A DNA stretch of 64,000 bases from UBA7328 sp965247965 (GCA_965247965.1 OZ252053.1:5828001-5892000), one strand, 5' to 3'; counted from the first letter of the stretch, positions 51,019 to 60,519 are shown. Made by a program: numbers and translations. Notes: a model not told the origin generated them from the letters alone.

Positions 51019-51768
51019 TTACGCCTCTTTCTCTGGTTTCTCTTCCTCTATGATCGCATCATCAATAATTTCATTTCCGTCGCCGTCGAGATCTTCGAAA
51101 CCAGCTGCCTTGGCACCGGTTTTTGGCTTTTTCGATTGCTTTGATTTATCGATACTTATTTTGCCTTCGGAAAAAGCTGCATAATCACCTTCGGCGTATT
51201 TCTCAGCTTTAGAAAAGAAGTCGTCTTTGTCATCGAGCATTGAGTCGCCGTGATCAGTTGGCGGCGCAGAGGCCCTTTGCTCTTTTTCGAATTGTTCTTT
51301 GGCTTCCTCTTCTTTGGCTTTTTCCAAAGTCTCGTCTATTTTCTTATCTATATCTTCTTTTATTTCTTCCGCCTTTTCTACGATCTTATCTTTTGCTTCC
51401 AAGACTTTTTTACCAATATCTTCCGTAAATTCTTTTGCTTTTTCCAATCTTTCGTTGTCTTCGCCAAAAACAGTTGTACCGATTTTTTCAGAAATATCGC
51501 CTGCTTTTTCGACAACGTCAGACGCAGACTCTTGAATCTTTTCGCTGATATTATCGAGTGAACTTCCCGCCTTTTTTACCGTTTCGCTGCTCTTGATGTT
51601 TTCGATTGTTTCACCGGTTTTGTCTACAATGGCATCTTTCAATCCACTGGTTTTGTCCAGGATATCTTCAGATGCGCGGTGCGCGGCCTCTTTAGTTTCC
51701 CTGACCGCCGATTTGCCGACCGATTCTATTCCGAAAAAAACTTTTCTAAGGTCTTTTAATATTCCCAT
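51019..51768 (-). CDS. LEA/apolipoprotein-like helical repeat protein
   Basis: A 249-residue, highly charged protein without membrane segments. From about 20 to 165 it has 11-residue-like amphipathic repeats (ETKEAAHRASEDILDKTSGL, EKIQESASDVVEKAGDISEK, AKDKIVEKAEEIKEDIDKK), as in group 3 LEA and YtxH-type stress proteins. The tail is acidic (FEDLDGDGNEIIDDAIIEEE). Likely a cytoplasmic desiccation or envelope-stress protein, but no function is assigned. Confidence 0.65.
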   Translation of the reverse strand: MGILKDLRKVFFGIESVGKSAVRETKEAAHRASEDILDKTSGLKDAIVDKTGETIENIKSSETVKKAGSSLDNISEKIQESASDVVEKAGDISEKIGTTVFGEDNERLEKAKEFTEDIGKKVLEAKDKIVEKAEEIKEDIDKKIDETLEKAKEEEAKEQFEKEQRASAPPTDHGDSMLDDKDDFFSKAEKYAEGDYAAFSEGKISIDKSKQSKKPKTGAKAAGFEDLDGDGNEIIDDAIIEEEKPEKEA

Positions 51769-51861
51769 TTTCTATGATTTGTAACTTATAAAATATCATT
51801 TTTAGTTTTACAAATGTATATTGTTAAGATTGAACTTGCCCGATTAAAAGTGTCAAAAACG

Positions 51862-51866
51862 AGTTT
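51862..51866. repeat. 5-bp target duplication of the 2.3-kb IS, left
   Basis: AGTTT, repeated at 54185-54189. Confidence 0.7.
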
Positions 51867-51875
51867 CAGAACTCC

Positions 51876-53585
51876 TTACCTCTCGCAATCTAAATTCGCT
51901 GTTATTTTGAAGATCATGCGCAAATTTGATCCAGGGAATATGGTTTCAGTTTTGTTGAGCAGGTCTGCAATCTGTTTGGCTGCATGATTAAATCTTGGTG
52001 CAGAAAGAGAGTGCAAGGTTATAGTCAGCGTTTTACTCTTATAATCCGGAATCAAGTCAGCGTTGTTGCTGATGATTTGTTTGATGAACATTCTTTTTTC
52101 GTCTTTTGCCCTATTGAGGTGGTCACAAGCCACAGCTGCCACAGATGATTCTGCTCTGTAAGCGATCATCTTTATTACATTCATGAACAGTTTACTTTCG
52201 GTTTTTAACTTGTTATACCTTTTCTGCTCGGGCATACGCTCAAGAGTTATTCTGGCAGGAATATCATTTCTGAGGGTGGCGATCTTGTTTTCTTCTTTTC
52301 GAAGAATATCAATTTTGTGTTTATACTTCATTTGTCTTTCGGTTATTTCAGGAAGTTTGTCAATTTTCTCATCCATAGCTAGTTCTGCAAGAGGGAAGAA
52401 CTTGGCTTCTAACCGGGTGATCTTTTCCCTGAGTTTTTTCAGTTGGTTTGTTAATTTTCGGTATTGTGGGTTGACCACTTCCCGATTGGGATCAATACTT
52501 TCTACCCCAAATTGAATCATTTTATCAAAATCATAGTCTTGAATGAGGTAACTGAAGAAGTTTTCCTGACACCACCTTCCAAACATTCTGCCTGCTATCA
52601 ATGCTATTCCCAAAGTAGGGTGAGTGGTGATAATAGCGGTTTGATGTTCACCCTTTTCAGACAAGCTTCTGATCTCTCTGAAAGTGTGTCCTCCAAGCGT
52701 TACTTCTTTCTCGCACAATTGCATGGTTACATCCTGGCTAAGTACTTGTGTATCAGTAGATTCAAAGTCATCTTTATTCCATGAATCTCGCACATCCTTG
52801 CGATATGTAATCACGGCTATTCTATACCTTTCCCACAGGTGGTTAAAGAAAGCAGGTTCGTAAGCCTCCCTGTCAAAAATAAAGGTGCATTGAGGGCTTT
52901 GTCGATCATCCTCCTCTTGTATCTCAGTAAGTAATTTGGTTTGTAGCATTTGTGGAATAATCAGGTCTTGTATTGCTTCTTTTATTTTCTCTGTCAATTG
53001 CCCTATCACCATCATAACAGGCATCCCTTGTGCATCGTGAACCCAATACTCCGTAGTGGCGCTTAAACACAATTTTTGTCTCGCAATATATTTGACAGGT
53101 AGATTAGCTTTGCCTCCATAATAGATCCGTTGGTGACCATCTATATATAAAAAAGATGAGTCCTCATTATCCTCATCTCTATACCAGTGATCGATCAGAA
53201 GGTTGTTCAGTTCAACGGCTTTTTCCTGCTTGCTCAGCAAATCTATTTTCTCTCGCAAACACCGAACTTCTGGTATACGATCCAAGCCTATTATCCTGCC
53301 GATCTCCCCTGGTTTACATTGTTTGAGTTGTTCGGGATTTTTGATGCGCAACAGGGCCATGAAGGCCAAAGTCAATAGTATCGACCTTAGTCCGTAATAG
53401 TGTGATGAAGGTAACTCATATACCTGTTTTGTCTTGAATAACCCATGCTCTATCAAGGCAGGTAAGAGGAATAATACCCCTGCTCCGCATAAAGCTTCGC
53501 TGTTGTCAAACTTCACCTCAGCATGACCAGACAACCCAAGAGATGCACCTATCCTGTCTTCAGAGCGGCTTGTGGCTATGCCCAT
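51876..53585 (-). CDS. Transposase, catalytic frame (orfB)
   Basis: A 569-codon frame from its first ATG. Probable DDE residues: FLYIDGHQRI (D149), FIFDREAYEP (D238) and FGRWCQENFF (E341). A helical coiled region (about 380-450) follows. The frame is open about 20 codons upstream of the ATG to the A8 slip site at about 53660. The frame lies at -1 relative to the HTH frame, so the natural product is probably an orfAB fusion of about 740 residues made by -1 frameshifting, not this isolated ORF. Confidence 0.78.
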   Translation of the reverse strand: MGIATSRSEDRIGASLGLSGHAEVKFDNSEALCGAGVLFLLPALIEHGLFKTKQVYELPSSHYYGLRSILLTLAFMALLRIKNPEQLKQCKPGEIGRIIGLDRIPEVRCLREKIDLLSKQEKAVELNNLLIDHWYRDEDNEDSSFLYIDGHQRIYYGGKANLPVKYIARQKLCLSATTEYWVHDAQGMPVMMVIGQLTEKIKEAIQDLIIPQMLQTKLLTEIQEEDDRQSPQCTFIFDREAYEPAFFNHLWERYRIAVITYRKDVRDSWNKDDFESTDTQVLSQDVTMQLCEKEVTLGGHTFREIRSLSEKGEHQTAIITTHPTLGIALIAGRMFGRWCQENFFSYLIQDYDFDKMIQFGVESIDPNREVVNPQYRKLTNQLKKLREKITRLEAKFFPLAELAMDEKIDKLPEITERQMKYKHKIDILRKEENKIATLRNDIPARITLERMPEQKRYNKLKTESKLFMNVIKMIAYRAESSVAAVACDHLNRAKDEKRMFIKQIISNNADLIPDYKSKTLTITLHSLSAPRFNHAAKQIADLLNKTETIFPGSNLRMIFKITANLDCER

Positions 53586-53647
53586 CGGCGTAGATTGGTC
53601 TAGGTCATTGCGATCATTTAAGGTCGAGCCATTTCCACCTTCACACT

Positions 53648-54109
53648 CTATTTTGAACTTTTTTTTAAAGTGCCTTTTTCAATGTGATAGCGTATCGACG
53701 ATTCTGAAATCCCTTCTTGTTTTGAGATACTCAAATTACTTTGTCTCTTATCCAGCTTCGATTGTATCCGCTCCACTAGTTTACCAACCATCTTGTATGC
53801 TTTGCCTTTTCTGGCATCAGGCCCGAAAAATCCAGATTCTCCCTTCTCCTTGTATTTTCTATACGATCTTCTGACACTGTCTATACTCACTCCAAAAGCC
53901 CGCTGAACTTCAGCTCGGCTGCACAATCCTTTATCTATAAAATTGCTAGTTATGAATCTGAAAGCATTAAGATCGTCACTCGAATGACTATATACAGGTA
54001 AGCCATTGGCTATGTATTGTACAATACCGTCTTGGGTGTGTACTCCAAGACAATGAGAGATCATCTTTGTATCTTTAGGGAAGAAGGGGAATTGTAACTG
54101 CATATACAA
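53648..54109 (-). CDS. Transposase, DNA-binding frame (orfA)
   Basis: A 153-codon frame with two helix-turn-helix-like stretches: CSRAEVQRAFGVSIDSVRRS YRKYKEKG and LSISKQEGISESSIRYHIEK. It ends TLKKSSK-stop. Just before the stop the mRNA reads A AAA AAA G, a classic slippery run. Without frameshifting it would give a short DNA-binding protein that could inhibit transposition, as in other IS with orfA/orfB. Confidence 0.72.
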   Translation of the reverse strand: MYMQLQFPFFPKDTKMISHCLGVHTQDGIVQYIANGLPVYSHSSDDLNAFRFITSNFIDKGLCSRAEVQRAFGVSIDSVRRSYRKYKEKGESGFFGPDARKGKAYKMVGKLVERIQSKLDKRQSNLSISKQEGISESSIRYHIEKGTLKKSSK

Positions 54110-54184
54110 AAATATGAAGCAGTTTTAATTCGCGAGGTCTACTCCCTATTACCCTGAATTTATTGGGACGGGTAAGGAGTTCTG

Positions 54185-54189
54185 AGTTT
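54185..54189. repeat. 5-bp target duplication of the 2.3-kb IS, right
   Basis: AGTTT, identical to 51862-51866. Confidence 0.7.
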
Positions 54190-54233
54190 ATAGCTTTGGC
54201 AGCGGAAGCGCATTTTTAGCGATTGGTTGTAGA

Positions 54234-55190
54234 TCACCATTCAGATATTTCGTATTGCATATATAAGCTGTTTTCTTCGCCTCTGACCTCAAGAGTTGTT
54301 TTCATTTTAGAAGAACTATTGTCAATTTCAATTATACCAAAATTCTTTTTAGCAATTAATCCTCCGATGCGATGGCGATTTGGTTCGTCTCTGACAGTCC
54401 GCCATGTATGCGTCATCCCGCTCGAAGTGAAATCGTAAAGTGGGTAGTGTAGACTGTCGATCCCGATAGTGGAAATTTCTGCGATGTGTCGATCTCCGCT
54501 TATAACAATTGCTCGTTTTGGTTTTGTTCTGCTTATGAGATCAAAGAATCTCGCTCTTGCCGTTGGGGAATTTGCCCATTTTTCAAATCCCTGTTCTTCA
54601 GCGATCAGTTGTATGCTCGAACCAATAATATGAAAATCGGCGTTGCTTTCACTTAACTCACTTTCCAGCCATATCCATTGTGCCTCTCCTAATACATCAC
54701 CGTCTTGATTAGGTAGATAGCGATTATTTGCACTGGGGTCATCTTCTAATCCATCTCTGAAATAGCGCGTATCGAGGAGGATAAGTTTGATCTCACGACT
54801 TCCGAAAGACAGCACATAAGATTGATATCCTCCTTTGCGATTCCAGGCTTCATTTTCATCCGGTACATCCAGAAAATCCAGCATAAGCTTTTTACTTGCA
54901 TCTTTTTGGGGATATTCTTTTCCACCGTCGTTCGCGCCATAATCGTGATCATCCCAAATTCCGTAGACAGGCGTGGCTTCGCGCAATTTTGTATAGTCCG
55001 AATTTTGCTTTTGTTGATTGTACATTTCTTTCATCAGATCCATGTCTTCGGTATCCGCGTAAATATTATCGCCCATCCAAATCCAGACATCCGGATTATT
55101 TTGGAGAATCGGTTGCCAGAGTGTCTGGTCGCTGCCTTGGTGGGAGCACGAGCCGAAGGCTATTATGAAGGAATTGTCTTCCTTCGACAT
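54234..55190 (-). CDS. PhoD-like alkaline phosphatase
   Basis: A 318-residue metallophosphoesterase from ATG 55190. Metal-binding motifs: AFGSCSHQG, WMGDNIYADT, YGIWDDHDYGANDGG (GxxDDHDYG) and VISGDRHIAE, with the PhoD Cys in the first motif. PhoD enzymes cleave phosphodiesters or monoesters outside the cytoplasm. A lipoprotein-like segment (LWSFLLFSC-APPDAS) is encoded in frame just upstream of this ATG, but no ATG, GTG or TTG precedes it back to a stop, so the exported form may have lost its start codon. It is next to the TonB-dependent receptor and downstream of it on the same strand. Confidence 0.85.
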   Translation of the reverse strand: MSKEDNSFIIAFGSCSHQGSDQTLWQPILQNNPDVWIWMGDNIYADTEDMDLMKEMYNQQKQNSDYTKLREATPVYGIWDDHDYGANDGGKEYPQKDASKKLMLDFLDVPDENEAWNRKGGYQSYVLSFGSREIKLILLDTRYFRDGLEDDPSANNRYLPNQDGDVLGEAQWIWLESELSESNADFHIIGSSIQLIAEEQGFEKWANSPTARARFFDLISRTKPKRAIVISGDRHIAEISTIGIDSLHYPLYDFTSSGMTHTWRTVRDEPNRHRIGGLIAKKNFGIIEIDNSSSKMKTTLEVRGEENSLYMQYEISEW

Positions 55191-55304
55191 CGACGCATCT
55201 GGAGGAGCACAAGAAAAGAGTAGAAACGACCATAGGTAATCCAGAATTTTGGCTGATATTGTGTGAAGATAAGTTTCTTACAATTTCCGGGCATGCATTG
55301 CACT

Positions 55305-58256
55305 CTAATTCAACGAATAACTAATCGTAAAATAATAAGCCCTAGCAAATGAATTCTGCACGCTAAACCATTTATTCGGATTTTGAATAATAAAATCTTC
55401 AGTCACATTTTCTGCAAAACCTGCTACGTCATTAGTCGCCACGAAGCGGAGGATTCCTACTTCATTAAATACGTTGTTGACATTGATGCTGGCCATAATA
55501 TTTTTAGAAAAATTATAGGCTACACCCATTTTCCAGATAGCGAAAGATGGAAATGTAAAAGCCTGCTGATTGTTGGCAAAACGTCTTGCGAATCTTCTAT
55601 AGTTGATGAGAAAAGACCCTTTCTTATTGTTAAAATAAAAATTGCTTGTAATGTCGATGGGCGAAAGGTCAAATTTGTTGGCCGTCGATCCAGCTACGGG
55701 CTCGCCGGAAAGGTCGACTAGGATATCGTCTTCCTGTCGATCGGTTGGGCCGGTGTTCCAAACTTTAAAATCCTTATTGGTGCCTCCTGAAACGTTTAGG
55801 ATATTTCTTAATGTCCACCAAGAAGTAGGTGCATAATTAAATTCCATTTCCGCACCAAAATATACCACTGAGTTGAACAAAGGTGGAGTAAGATAAAATC
55901 CCTCTTGGGTAGAAAGTGAAACGACTAGAAGCTGGTTAAAAATGTTGTTTTCTTCGGACCTGTAACCGACTGCGAACAAGCCGTACTTGTCCGTGGCGTA
56001 TTTCAACCCGATCTCGGCTTGAGAAACCTGGCGAGGTAGGAAAGTCGGAGGCTCATCGCCGATAAAATTGGCCTGTTCGTATATGGCATCGAGGAGTTTT
56101 TCACTATGGCTGTATCGGCCGTAAATAGCAGTGCTATTATTGAATTTATAATTGATGCCCGCACTATAGGAAAGGCTGCTATAGTCGATATTAAAATCGA
56201 GATATTGACCTCCGAAAGCTTGAAAAATATTATCCGAAACAGTCAGTCTATTATTATCCAAACCTCCTGTCTCATTTTGTAGATCGAATACTTCTGTTAT
56301 TCCGCTTCTGCCATTGTGGTTGATAATTTCATACCTGAAGCCCATATCGATATTGACTTTAGGACTCACTTCCCATTCGTCACTCAAGAAAAAAGAAATG
56401 ATGCGTTCGTCCAGTTCATTATATTCATTCACCTGGGAATTATAGCCGTGCAAGCCGCTTGCATCGTTGAAAACGGCTGTTTGATTAGAAAGGTCAACCA
56501 GTGGCATCAGTTCCGGAATGAATCTGGCCAGTGTGGCATAATCAGGCATTCTCACCCTTGTCCCCAGTAATCTTGGACGGGATTCTACAGTAAGGAAGGT
56601 AGTAGCGGCATTGAGCACCCTAAAGTTTTTTGCAAGTGAATAATAGCCACCAAGCGTGAGGTTGTGATCACTCACGGAACCGTTTAGGATTAGCCGCTGT
56701 ATGAATTCTTCTATTTCCAATTCATCGTTATCCACTAAGGCCCAAAAAACCTCTCCTGTACCGGGAAGGTTGTTTTCAATGATCATGGGAGGCCGGCTCC
56801 TGACCAAAGGCTCATTGTCGATAACGGCAAGGGTTTCATTCGTTTGTAAATCATAAAATTCAAATTTTCCAAACGTCATAGGGGCTAGGTCAGTAAAGAA
56901 AAGATCGAAATTGGCGAATACCCTTGCAAATAATCCTGTCGGATCAATTGTAGTCATCCCACCTTCTTCTGCTATATGGTTGACTATCAATGATTTATCA
57001 GCATATCGCGTTGTAGACTTTAATCTCCATTTATTATTCACATTGTACTGAAATACAAGGCCAATGGAGCGATCTTTTACATTCTGTTGATCCCTGGAAC
57101 GTATTTGATTAACGGCGGCATTATCATCCTTAAATCTGAATCCATCAAGCATTGAAAAAGCGACATCGGGAAGTACCATGTTGTCATTAAAATCAAAGCC
57201 CGGAGCAGGTCGTATATCGTGCCAATTAGTAACGAGCGTAGGGCGATTGAAGCCAACCCGATCATTGAGATACTTTCCAAAGATTTTCACGGACAGATCG
57301 TCGCTAACCAGGCGTGCAAGATTAAATTTAAGCTGCCCGCCCTGACTGTGCGGGAAAAATGACAACCTGTTGCCGCCATCATAGCGCACATGACCGCCCA
57401 CGCCGTAATTCCAGCCGGTATTGCCTACCGGGCCACCCAGATAAAGTTCGGCCTTGTTGTAAACCTCCTGTTCACCTGCCTGAACTCCAAATCTATTTCT
57501 GAATTCCAGTTCAAAGTCCTCGCCTCCCACGCGAGAAATATAATTGATCACTCCGCCAGGAGAATTGGCAGATAAAATGGATGCGCTTCCTCCTCTGACA
57601 GCTTCTACGCGCTGCGTCATGATGTCATCTCTCAAAAACATATCTCGCTCGAACTTCTCGTTCGATGCCAATTCTGAGATGGATGATGGAAGGCCGTCTT
57701 CCTGTAAAGAAAAAAATGGAGTGGAAAGTCCCCTCCCTTGTATTTCTACTCCTACTTCACCATTTGCTTCATTTACATAGATTCCCGGTACGCTTTTGAG
57801 CGCTTCCAGTGCAGAGATGGGCGCCAGAGCTTCAATTTCGGAGGCGTTTAGGGTGCTCACAGAGACCGATGATTCTAGTTTAGACTTTTCGTTGAAATTG
57901 GCACTTACGATTACTTCGTCCATTTGGAGCATGTCTGGCCGGAGGATGATCGATGCCTCGACATTAGCCTCATTGACTGAAAGAGTTATTTCCTGGGTCA
58001 TGAATCCCACATAGCTTATTTTAAGAATATGTGTACCGTAGTCCAATTCCAAAGAAAAAATTCCTTGTAAATCCGTGGTGGTACCGACACTCTTTCCTTT
58101 TAACTGTATTGATGCTCCAGGCAATGCTTCTCCGCCTGGATCTGTGATTCTTCCTTCAAGTAGACCCGTTTGTGCATGGATGGCATTAGTAATGCACACG
58201 AAGAAGAACAATTGAAAAAAGGTTTTTGCAAAATGGTTATTAGCAAGTACATTCAT
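55305..58256 (-). CDS. TonB-dependent outer-membrane receptor with carboxypeptidase-like domain
   Basis: A 983-residue receptor. Signal peptide to about residue 29 (ITNAIHAQ), then a CarboxypepD_reg-like beta-sandwich (about 32-115: GLLEGRITDPGGEALPGASI), a plug (VSTLNASEIEALAPISALEA, VGVEIQGRG, AVRGGSASILSANSPGGVIN) and a 22-strand barrel ending in an aromatic (YYFTISYSLN). It imports a TonB-energised substrate across the outer membrane. No SusD partner is adjacent, which argues against a glycan-specific SusCD pair. The plug type is that of siderophore and cobalamin receptors. It shares the minus strand with the downstream PhoD-like gene (about 115 bp apart). Confidence 0.93.
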   Translation of the reverse strand: MNVLANNHFAKTFFQLFFFVCITNAIHAQTGLLEGRITDPGGEALPGASIQLKGKSVGTTTDLQGIFSLELDYGTHILKISYVGFMTQEITLSVNEANVEASIILRPDMLQMDEVIVSANFNEKSKLESSVSVSTLNASEIEALAPISALEALKSVPGIYVNEANGEVGVEIQGRGLSTPFFSLQEDGLPSSISELASNEKFERDMFLRDDIMTQRVEAVRGGSASILSANSPGGVINYISRVGGEDFELEFRNRFGVQAGEQEVYNKAELYLGGPVGNTGWNYGVGGHVRYDGGNRLSFFPHSQGGQLKFNLARLVSDDLSVKIFGKYLNDRVGFNRPTLVTNWHDIRPAPGFDFNDNMVLPDVAFSMLDGFRFKDDNAAVNQIRSRDQQNVKDRSIGLVFQYNVNNKWRLKSTTRYADKSLIVNHIAEEGGMTTIDPTGLFARVFANFDLFFTDLAPMTFGKFEFYDLQTNETLAVIDNEPLVRSRPPMIIENNLPGTGEVFWALVDNDELEIEEFIQRLILNGSVSDHNLTLGGYYSLAKNFRVLNAATTFLTVESRPRLLGTRVRMPDYATLARFIPELMPLVDLSNQTAVFNDASGLHGYNSQVNEYNELDERIISFFLSDEWEVSPKVNIDMGFRYEIINHNGRSGITEVFDLQNETGGLDNNRLTVSDNIFQAFGGQYLDFNIDYSSLSYSAGINYKFNNSTAIYGRYSHSEKLLDAIYEQANFIGDEPPTFLPRQVSQAEIGLKYATDKYGLFAVGYRSEENNIFNQLLVVSLSTQEGFYLTPPLFNSVVYFGAEMEFNYAPTSWWTLRNILNVSGGTNKDFKVWNTGPTDRQEDDILVDLSGEPVAGSTANKFDLSPIDITSNFYFNNKKGSFLINYRRFARRFANNQQAFTFPSFAIWKMGVAYNFSKNIMASINVNNVFNEVGILRFVATNDVAGFAENVTEDFIIQNPNKWFSVQNSFARAYYFTISYSLN

Positions 58257-58427
58257 ATCACTTCGGCTTGTAGGTCGAAGATAAGATAAGTTGGTGATTG
58301 GTTGATTTGGTAATCCGGATAATCTGACTTATCGGCGGCAGCTTTTCAAAAATCAAAAATCCAATTCCTAAATCTTCCTTACTTTAGATTCGCATACAGA
58401 CAATTGGTATAAGTTAAAATTGACCGC

Positions 58428-59876
58428 ATGAGAATTCTACTAGCAACAATAGTTATTTTAATAGGAATAAAGTCCGCTGAAGCACAATGCGAACCGGATG
58501 ATCAATGGGTCGAAATGGCGTTATCGTCGATATATCCGAAACCGGCGGTGGATGATCCGGAAATAGCCGCGCTTGGCTTTGAAGGTATTGATTCCGAAGC
58601 GAAGATCGGAGAGCCCTATCGTTTTACTTGGACCGTATTAGCGCGAGAAACTACGGGTACCGATGCGCTCAATGCCTTCGACGTTCCATTGGTATCGATT
58701 GAAATGCTTTTCGACTCAACTGTTGTAGAATTTCATGGCGAGAGCTTTGATGTGGATAATCCGGTTTCGATTTCGAATACTTTGCCATCCGGTCTTTCAT
58801 TTGATTTTGAACAAAGCATTTGGACACCCGAAGATGGAGCGGAAAATGATGGATTAGCGGGATGTTTTAGTGTTGCAGGCAACCCGGATGAAACCGTTGA
58901 ACCAGGTATATACGCTCTGAGGCTAAGGACAAGGATAACCATTGTAAACGCAGGACAGAATCTTACTTCCGATTTTCTTATTCCCGATCGAGGCGAGTTT
59001 CAATTTGTCAACTTCCCGGGTGAGTATATTTTGGAAATCAATCCGGCTCCCATAAGCGGGGGTGGGGGAGTCAACGATGTATGCGAATTTCAGGCCGACC
59101 TTCCTTTAGAGGACGCTTTGATTTTCCCTTTGCCATTTAGTGCGGATCCCGACAATCCTTTTGATTTAGGAATAAATAAGGAAGCAGTAGTAGGTCAGGA
59201 ATTTGATTTCACATGGACGGTAATATGGCCGGATACTTTTATTGCACCGGTCGTCTTTGTCGAGGCCTATGCGGGTACGCAGACTTTCCTCCTCGACAAA
59301 ACAGTCGTGGTCTTTGAGGGCGATACGGTGGATATTCCGGACGGTTTGACCCTGGAAATGTTTCCCGAAGATGGAGTTCTGTTGCCAAACAGCGAGGAGC
59401 CTGCAGCTTGCATAAAATTGAGCGGTACTCCGAGTGCGGATGTGGTACAGGGCTCGTATTTTTTCACATTCTTTCTCGAAACTTGTCTCACTATTCCAGG
59501 AGTGTTTGAAGGGTGCCAGGATGCGTTTATTCCTAGCCAACTTTCGGGCTTTCCCGGCATATACGAATTGGTCATAAAGGCTGAAGGCACAACTTCAGTC
59601 AAAGAAGCATTAAATGATAAAGTCTCGATAAGGGTTAATCCTAATCCATTTTCTTCACAAACTGTGATCGAAGTTAATAGCTTCGATTTGTCCGGAGACT
59701 ATATGTTCGAAGCATTTGATGTTTCGGGAAAGAAGATCACATCACACCAGATCAATATGAAGTCCGCTTTGCAGAGGATTATCTTTGATGGCAGTGATTT
59801 GGAAGATGGTGTTTACTTTTATCGGCTTCGCGGTAAAGAAGGGATAATTAGTGGAAAGTTGGTGTTGCAAAGGTGA
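58428..59876 (+). CDS. Secreted protein with type IX secretion C-terminal signal
   Basis: A 482-residue protein: signal peptide MRILLATIVILIGIKSAEA, two related modules (about 20-215 and 225-395, each with a Cys start, an EPYRFTWTV or QEFDFTWTV strand, and GCFSVAGNP or ACIKLSGTP), and a C-terminal T9SS type A sorting domain (NPNPFSSQTVIEVN ... DGVYFYRLRGKEG ... GKLVLQR). It would be exported by the Por secretion system and attached or released at the cell surface. The two modules look like a tandem duplication with polycystic-kidney/Ig-like strands. It is divergent from the TonB receptor across a 170-bp spacer. Function unknown. Confidence 0.82.
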   Translation: MRILLATIVILIGIKSAEAQCEPDDQWVEMALSSIYPKPAVDDPEIAALGFEGIDSEAKIGEPYRFTWTVLARETTGTDALNAFDVPLVSIEMLFDSTVVEFHGESFDVDNPVSISNTLPSGLSFDFEQSIWTPEDGAENDGLAGCFSVAGNPDETVEPGIYALRLRTRITIVNAGQNLTSDFLIPDRGEFQFVNFPGEYILEINPAPISGGGGVNDVCEFQADLPLEDALIFPLPFSADPDNPFDLGINKEAVVGQEFDFTWTVIWPDTFIAPVVFVEAYAGTQTFLLDKTVVVFEGDTVDIPDGLTLEMFPEDGVLLPNSEEPAACIKLSGTPSADVVQGSYFFTFFLETCLTIPGVFEGCQDAFIPSQLSGFPGIYELVIKAEGTTSVKEALNDKVSIRVNPNPFSSQTVIEVNSFDLSGDYMFEAFDVSGKKITSHQINMKSALQRIIFDGSDLEDGVYFYRLRGKEGIISGKLVLQR

Positions 59877-59937
59877 GTATTCCTTCCTGATTCCGATAGT
59901 AATGTAACTTGTGGAAATCTGTTGTATTCAGCAGCCT

Positions 59938-60243
59938 TTATATCATTACCTCAATACCTTTTCTTTCTAGGATGTCCAAAAGTTTTAGGGAAGCGCCTGT
60001 TGGTTTCTTTTGCCCACTCTCCCATTTTTGCACTGTTGACGGACTAATGTTGAACACTGTTGCAAGATCAACTTGGCTTAACTTGAGCTTTTTTCTCAAG
60101 GAAACTATATTCTTGGAGTTGTATTCTTTAACTTCAAGTAGACATAAATTTCGAATATTTTTCGCAGTGACTTCGTCAATCAACCGACTTATTTGAAGGT
60201 CATTCACTGTACTTGTAATCGATTTAGATATTGAATCTCTCAT
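59938..60243 (-). CDS. XRE-family antitoxin
   Basis: A 101-residue HTH protein: SLRKKLKLSQVDLATVFNIS PSTVQKWESGQKKPTGAS is a full XRE helix-turn-helix, followed by LKLLDILERKGIEVMI. Its start is adjacent to the toxin stop (spacing 0). It resembles the HigA-like antitoxins partnered with RelE-type toxins of the PF06296 group. Intact; it would also repress the locus. Confidence 0.78.
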   Translation of the reverse strand: MRDSISKSITSTVNDLQISRLIDEVTAKNIRNLCLLEVKEYNSKNIVSLRKKLKLSQVDLATVFNISPSTVQKWESGQKKPTGASLKLLDILERKGIEVMI

Positions 60244-60519
60244 CTATTTTAGCTGAATTAAATCCCCGTTATGGACAGCAATTTCTATCTCCTCTAAAGA
60301 CAAACTTAACAATACTCTCGCCAACTCCTTAAATGCCTTAAGTTCTGTAGGTGCCAACTTGGATTTTTCATTTTTCGAAAAACCGTGAATAAATATAGCT
60401 CGGTCTTCTTGACTATAGCAAATAATAGTTCGACCGCTTCCACTCTTTCCTCGCCCTTTATTTGTTCTTGCGATTATAAAAAGAGCCGACCCCAAATCAA
60501 TGAGATCGGCTCTGTACAT
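60244..60519 (-). pseudogene. RelE-family toxin, apparently 5' truncated
   Basis: The 91 codons contain the C-terminal two thirds of the RelE-like (PF06296) toxin: RTNKGRGKSGSGRTIICYSQ EDRAIFIHGFSKNEKSKL, ending in the PTELKAFKELARVLLSL helix. Members normally have about 35 more residues before this (start MxxFKTKWF...). The frame is open a little upstream of the ATG but runs into the 3' end of the OmpA fusion gene without that segment, so the toxin probably lacks its first helix. I rate it a likely but unproven pseudogene. Confidence 0.55.

Larger units (their letters stand above)
51867..54184 (-). mobile_element. 2,318-bp insertion sequence of unassigned family
   Basis: Terminal inverted repeats CAGAACTCCTTACC (51867-51880) and GGTAAGGAGTTCTG (54171-54184) are exact complements, with a 5-bp duplication AGTTT. 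It contains an HTH frame and a DDE frame joined by an A8 tract. The transposase is larger than in standard IS4/IS1634 families; I recognise the RWCQENFF block but cannot name the family. Confidence 0.82.
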
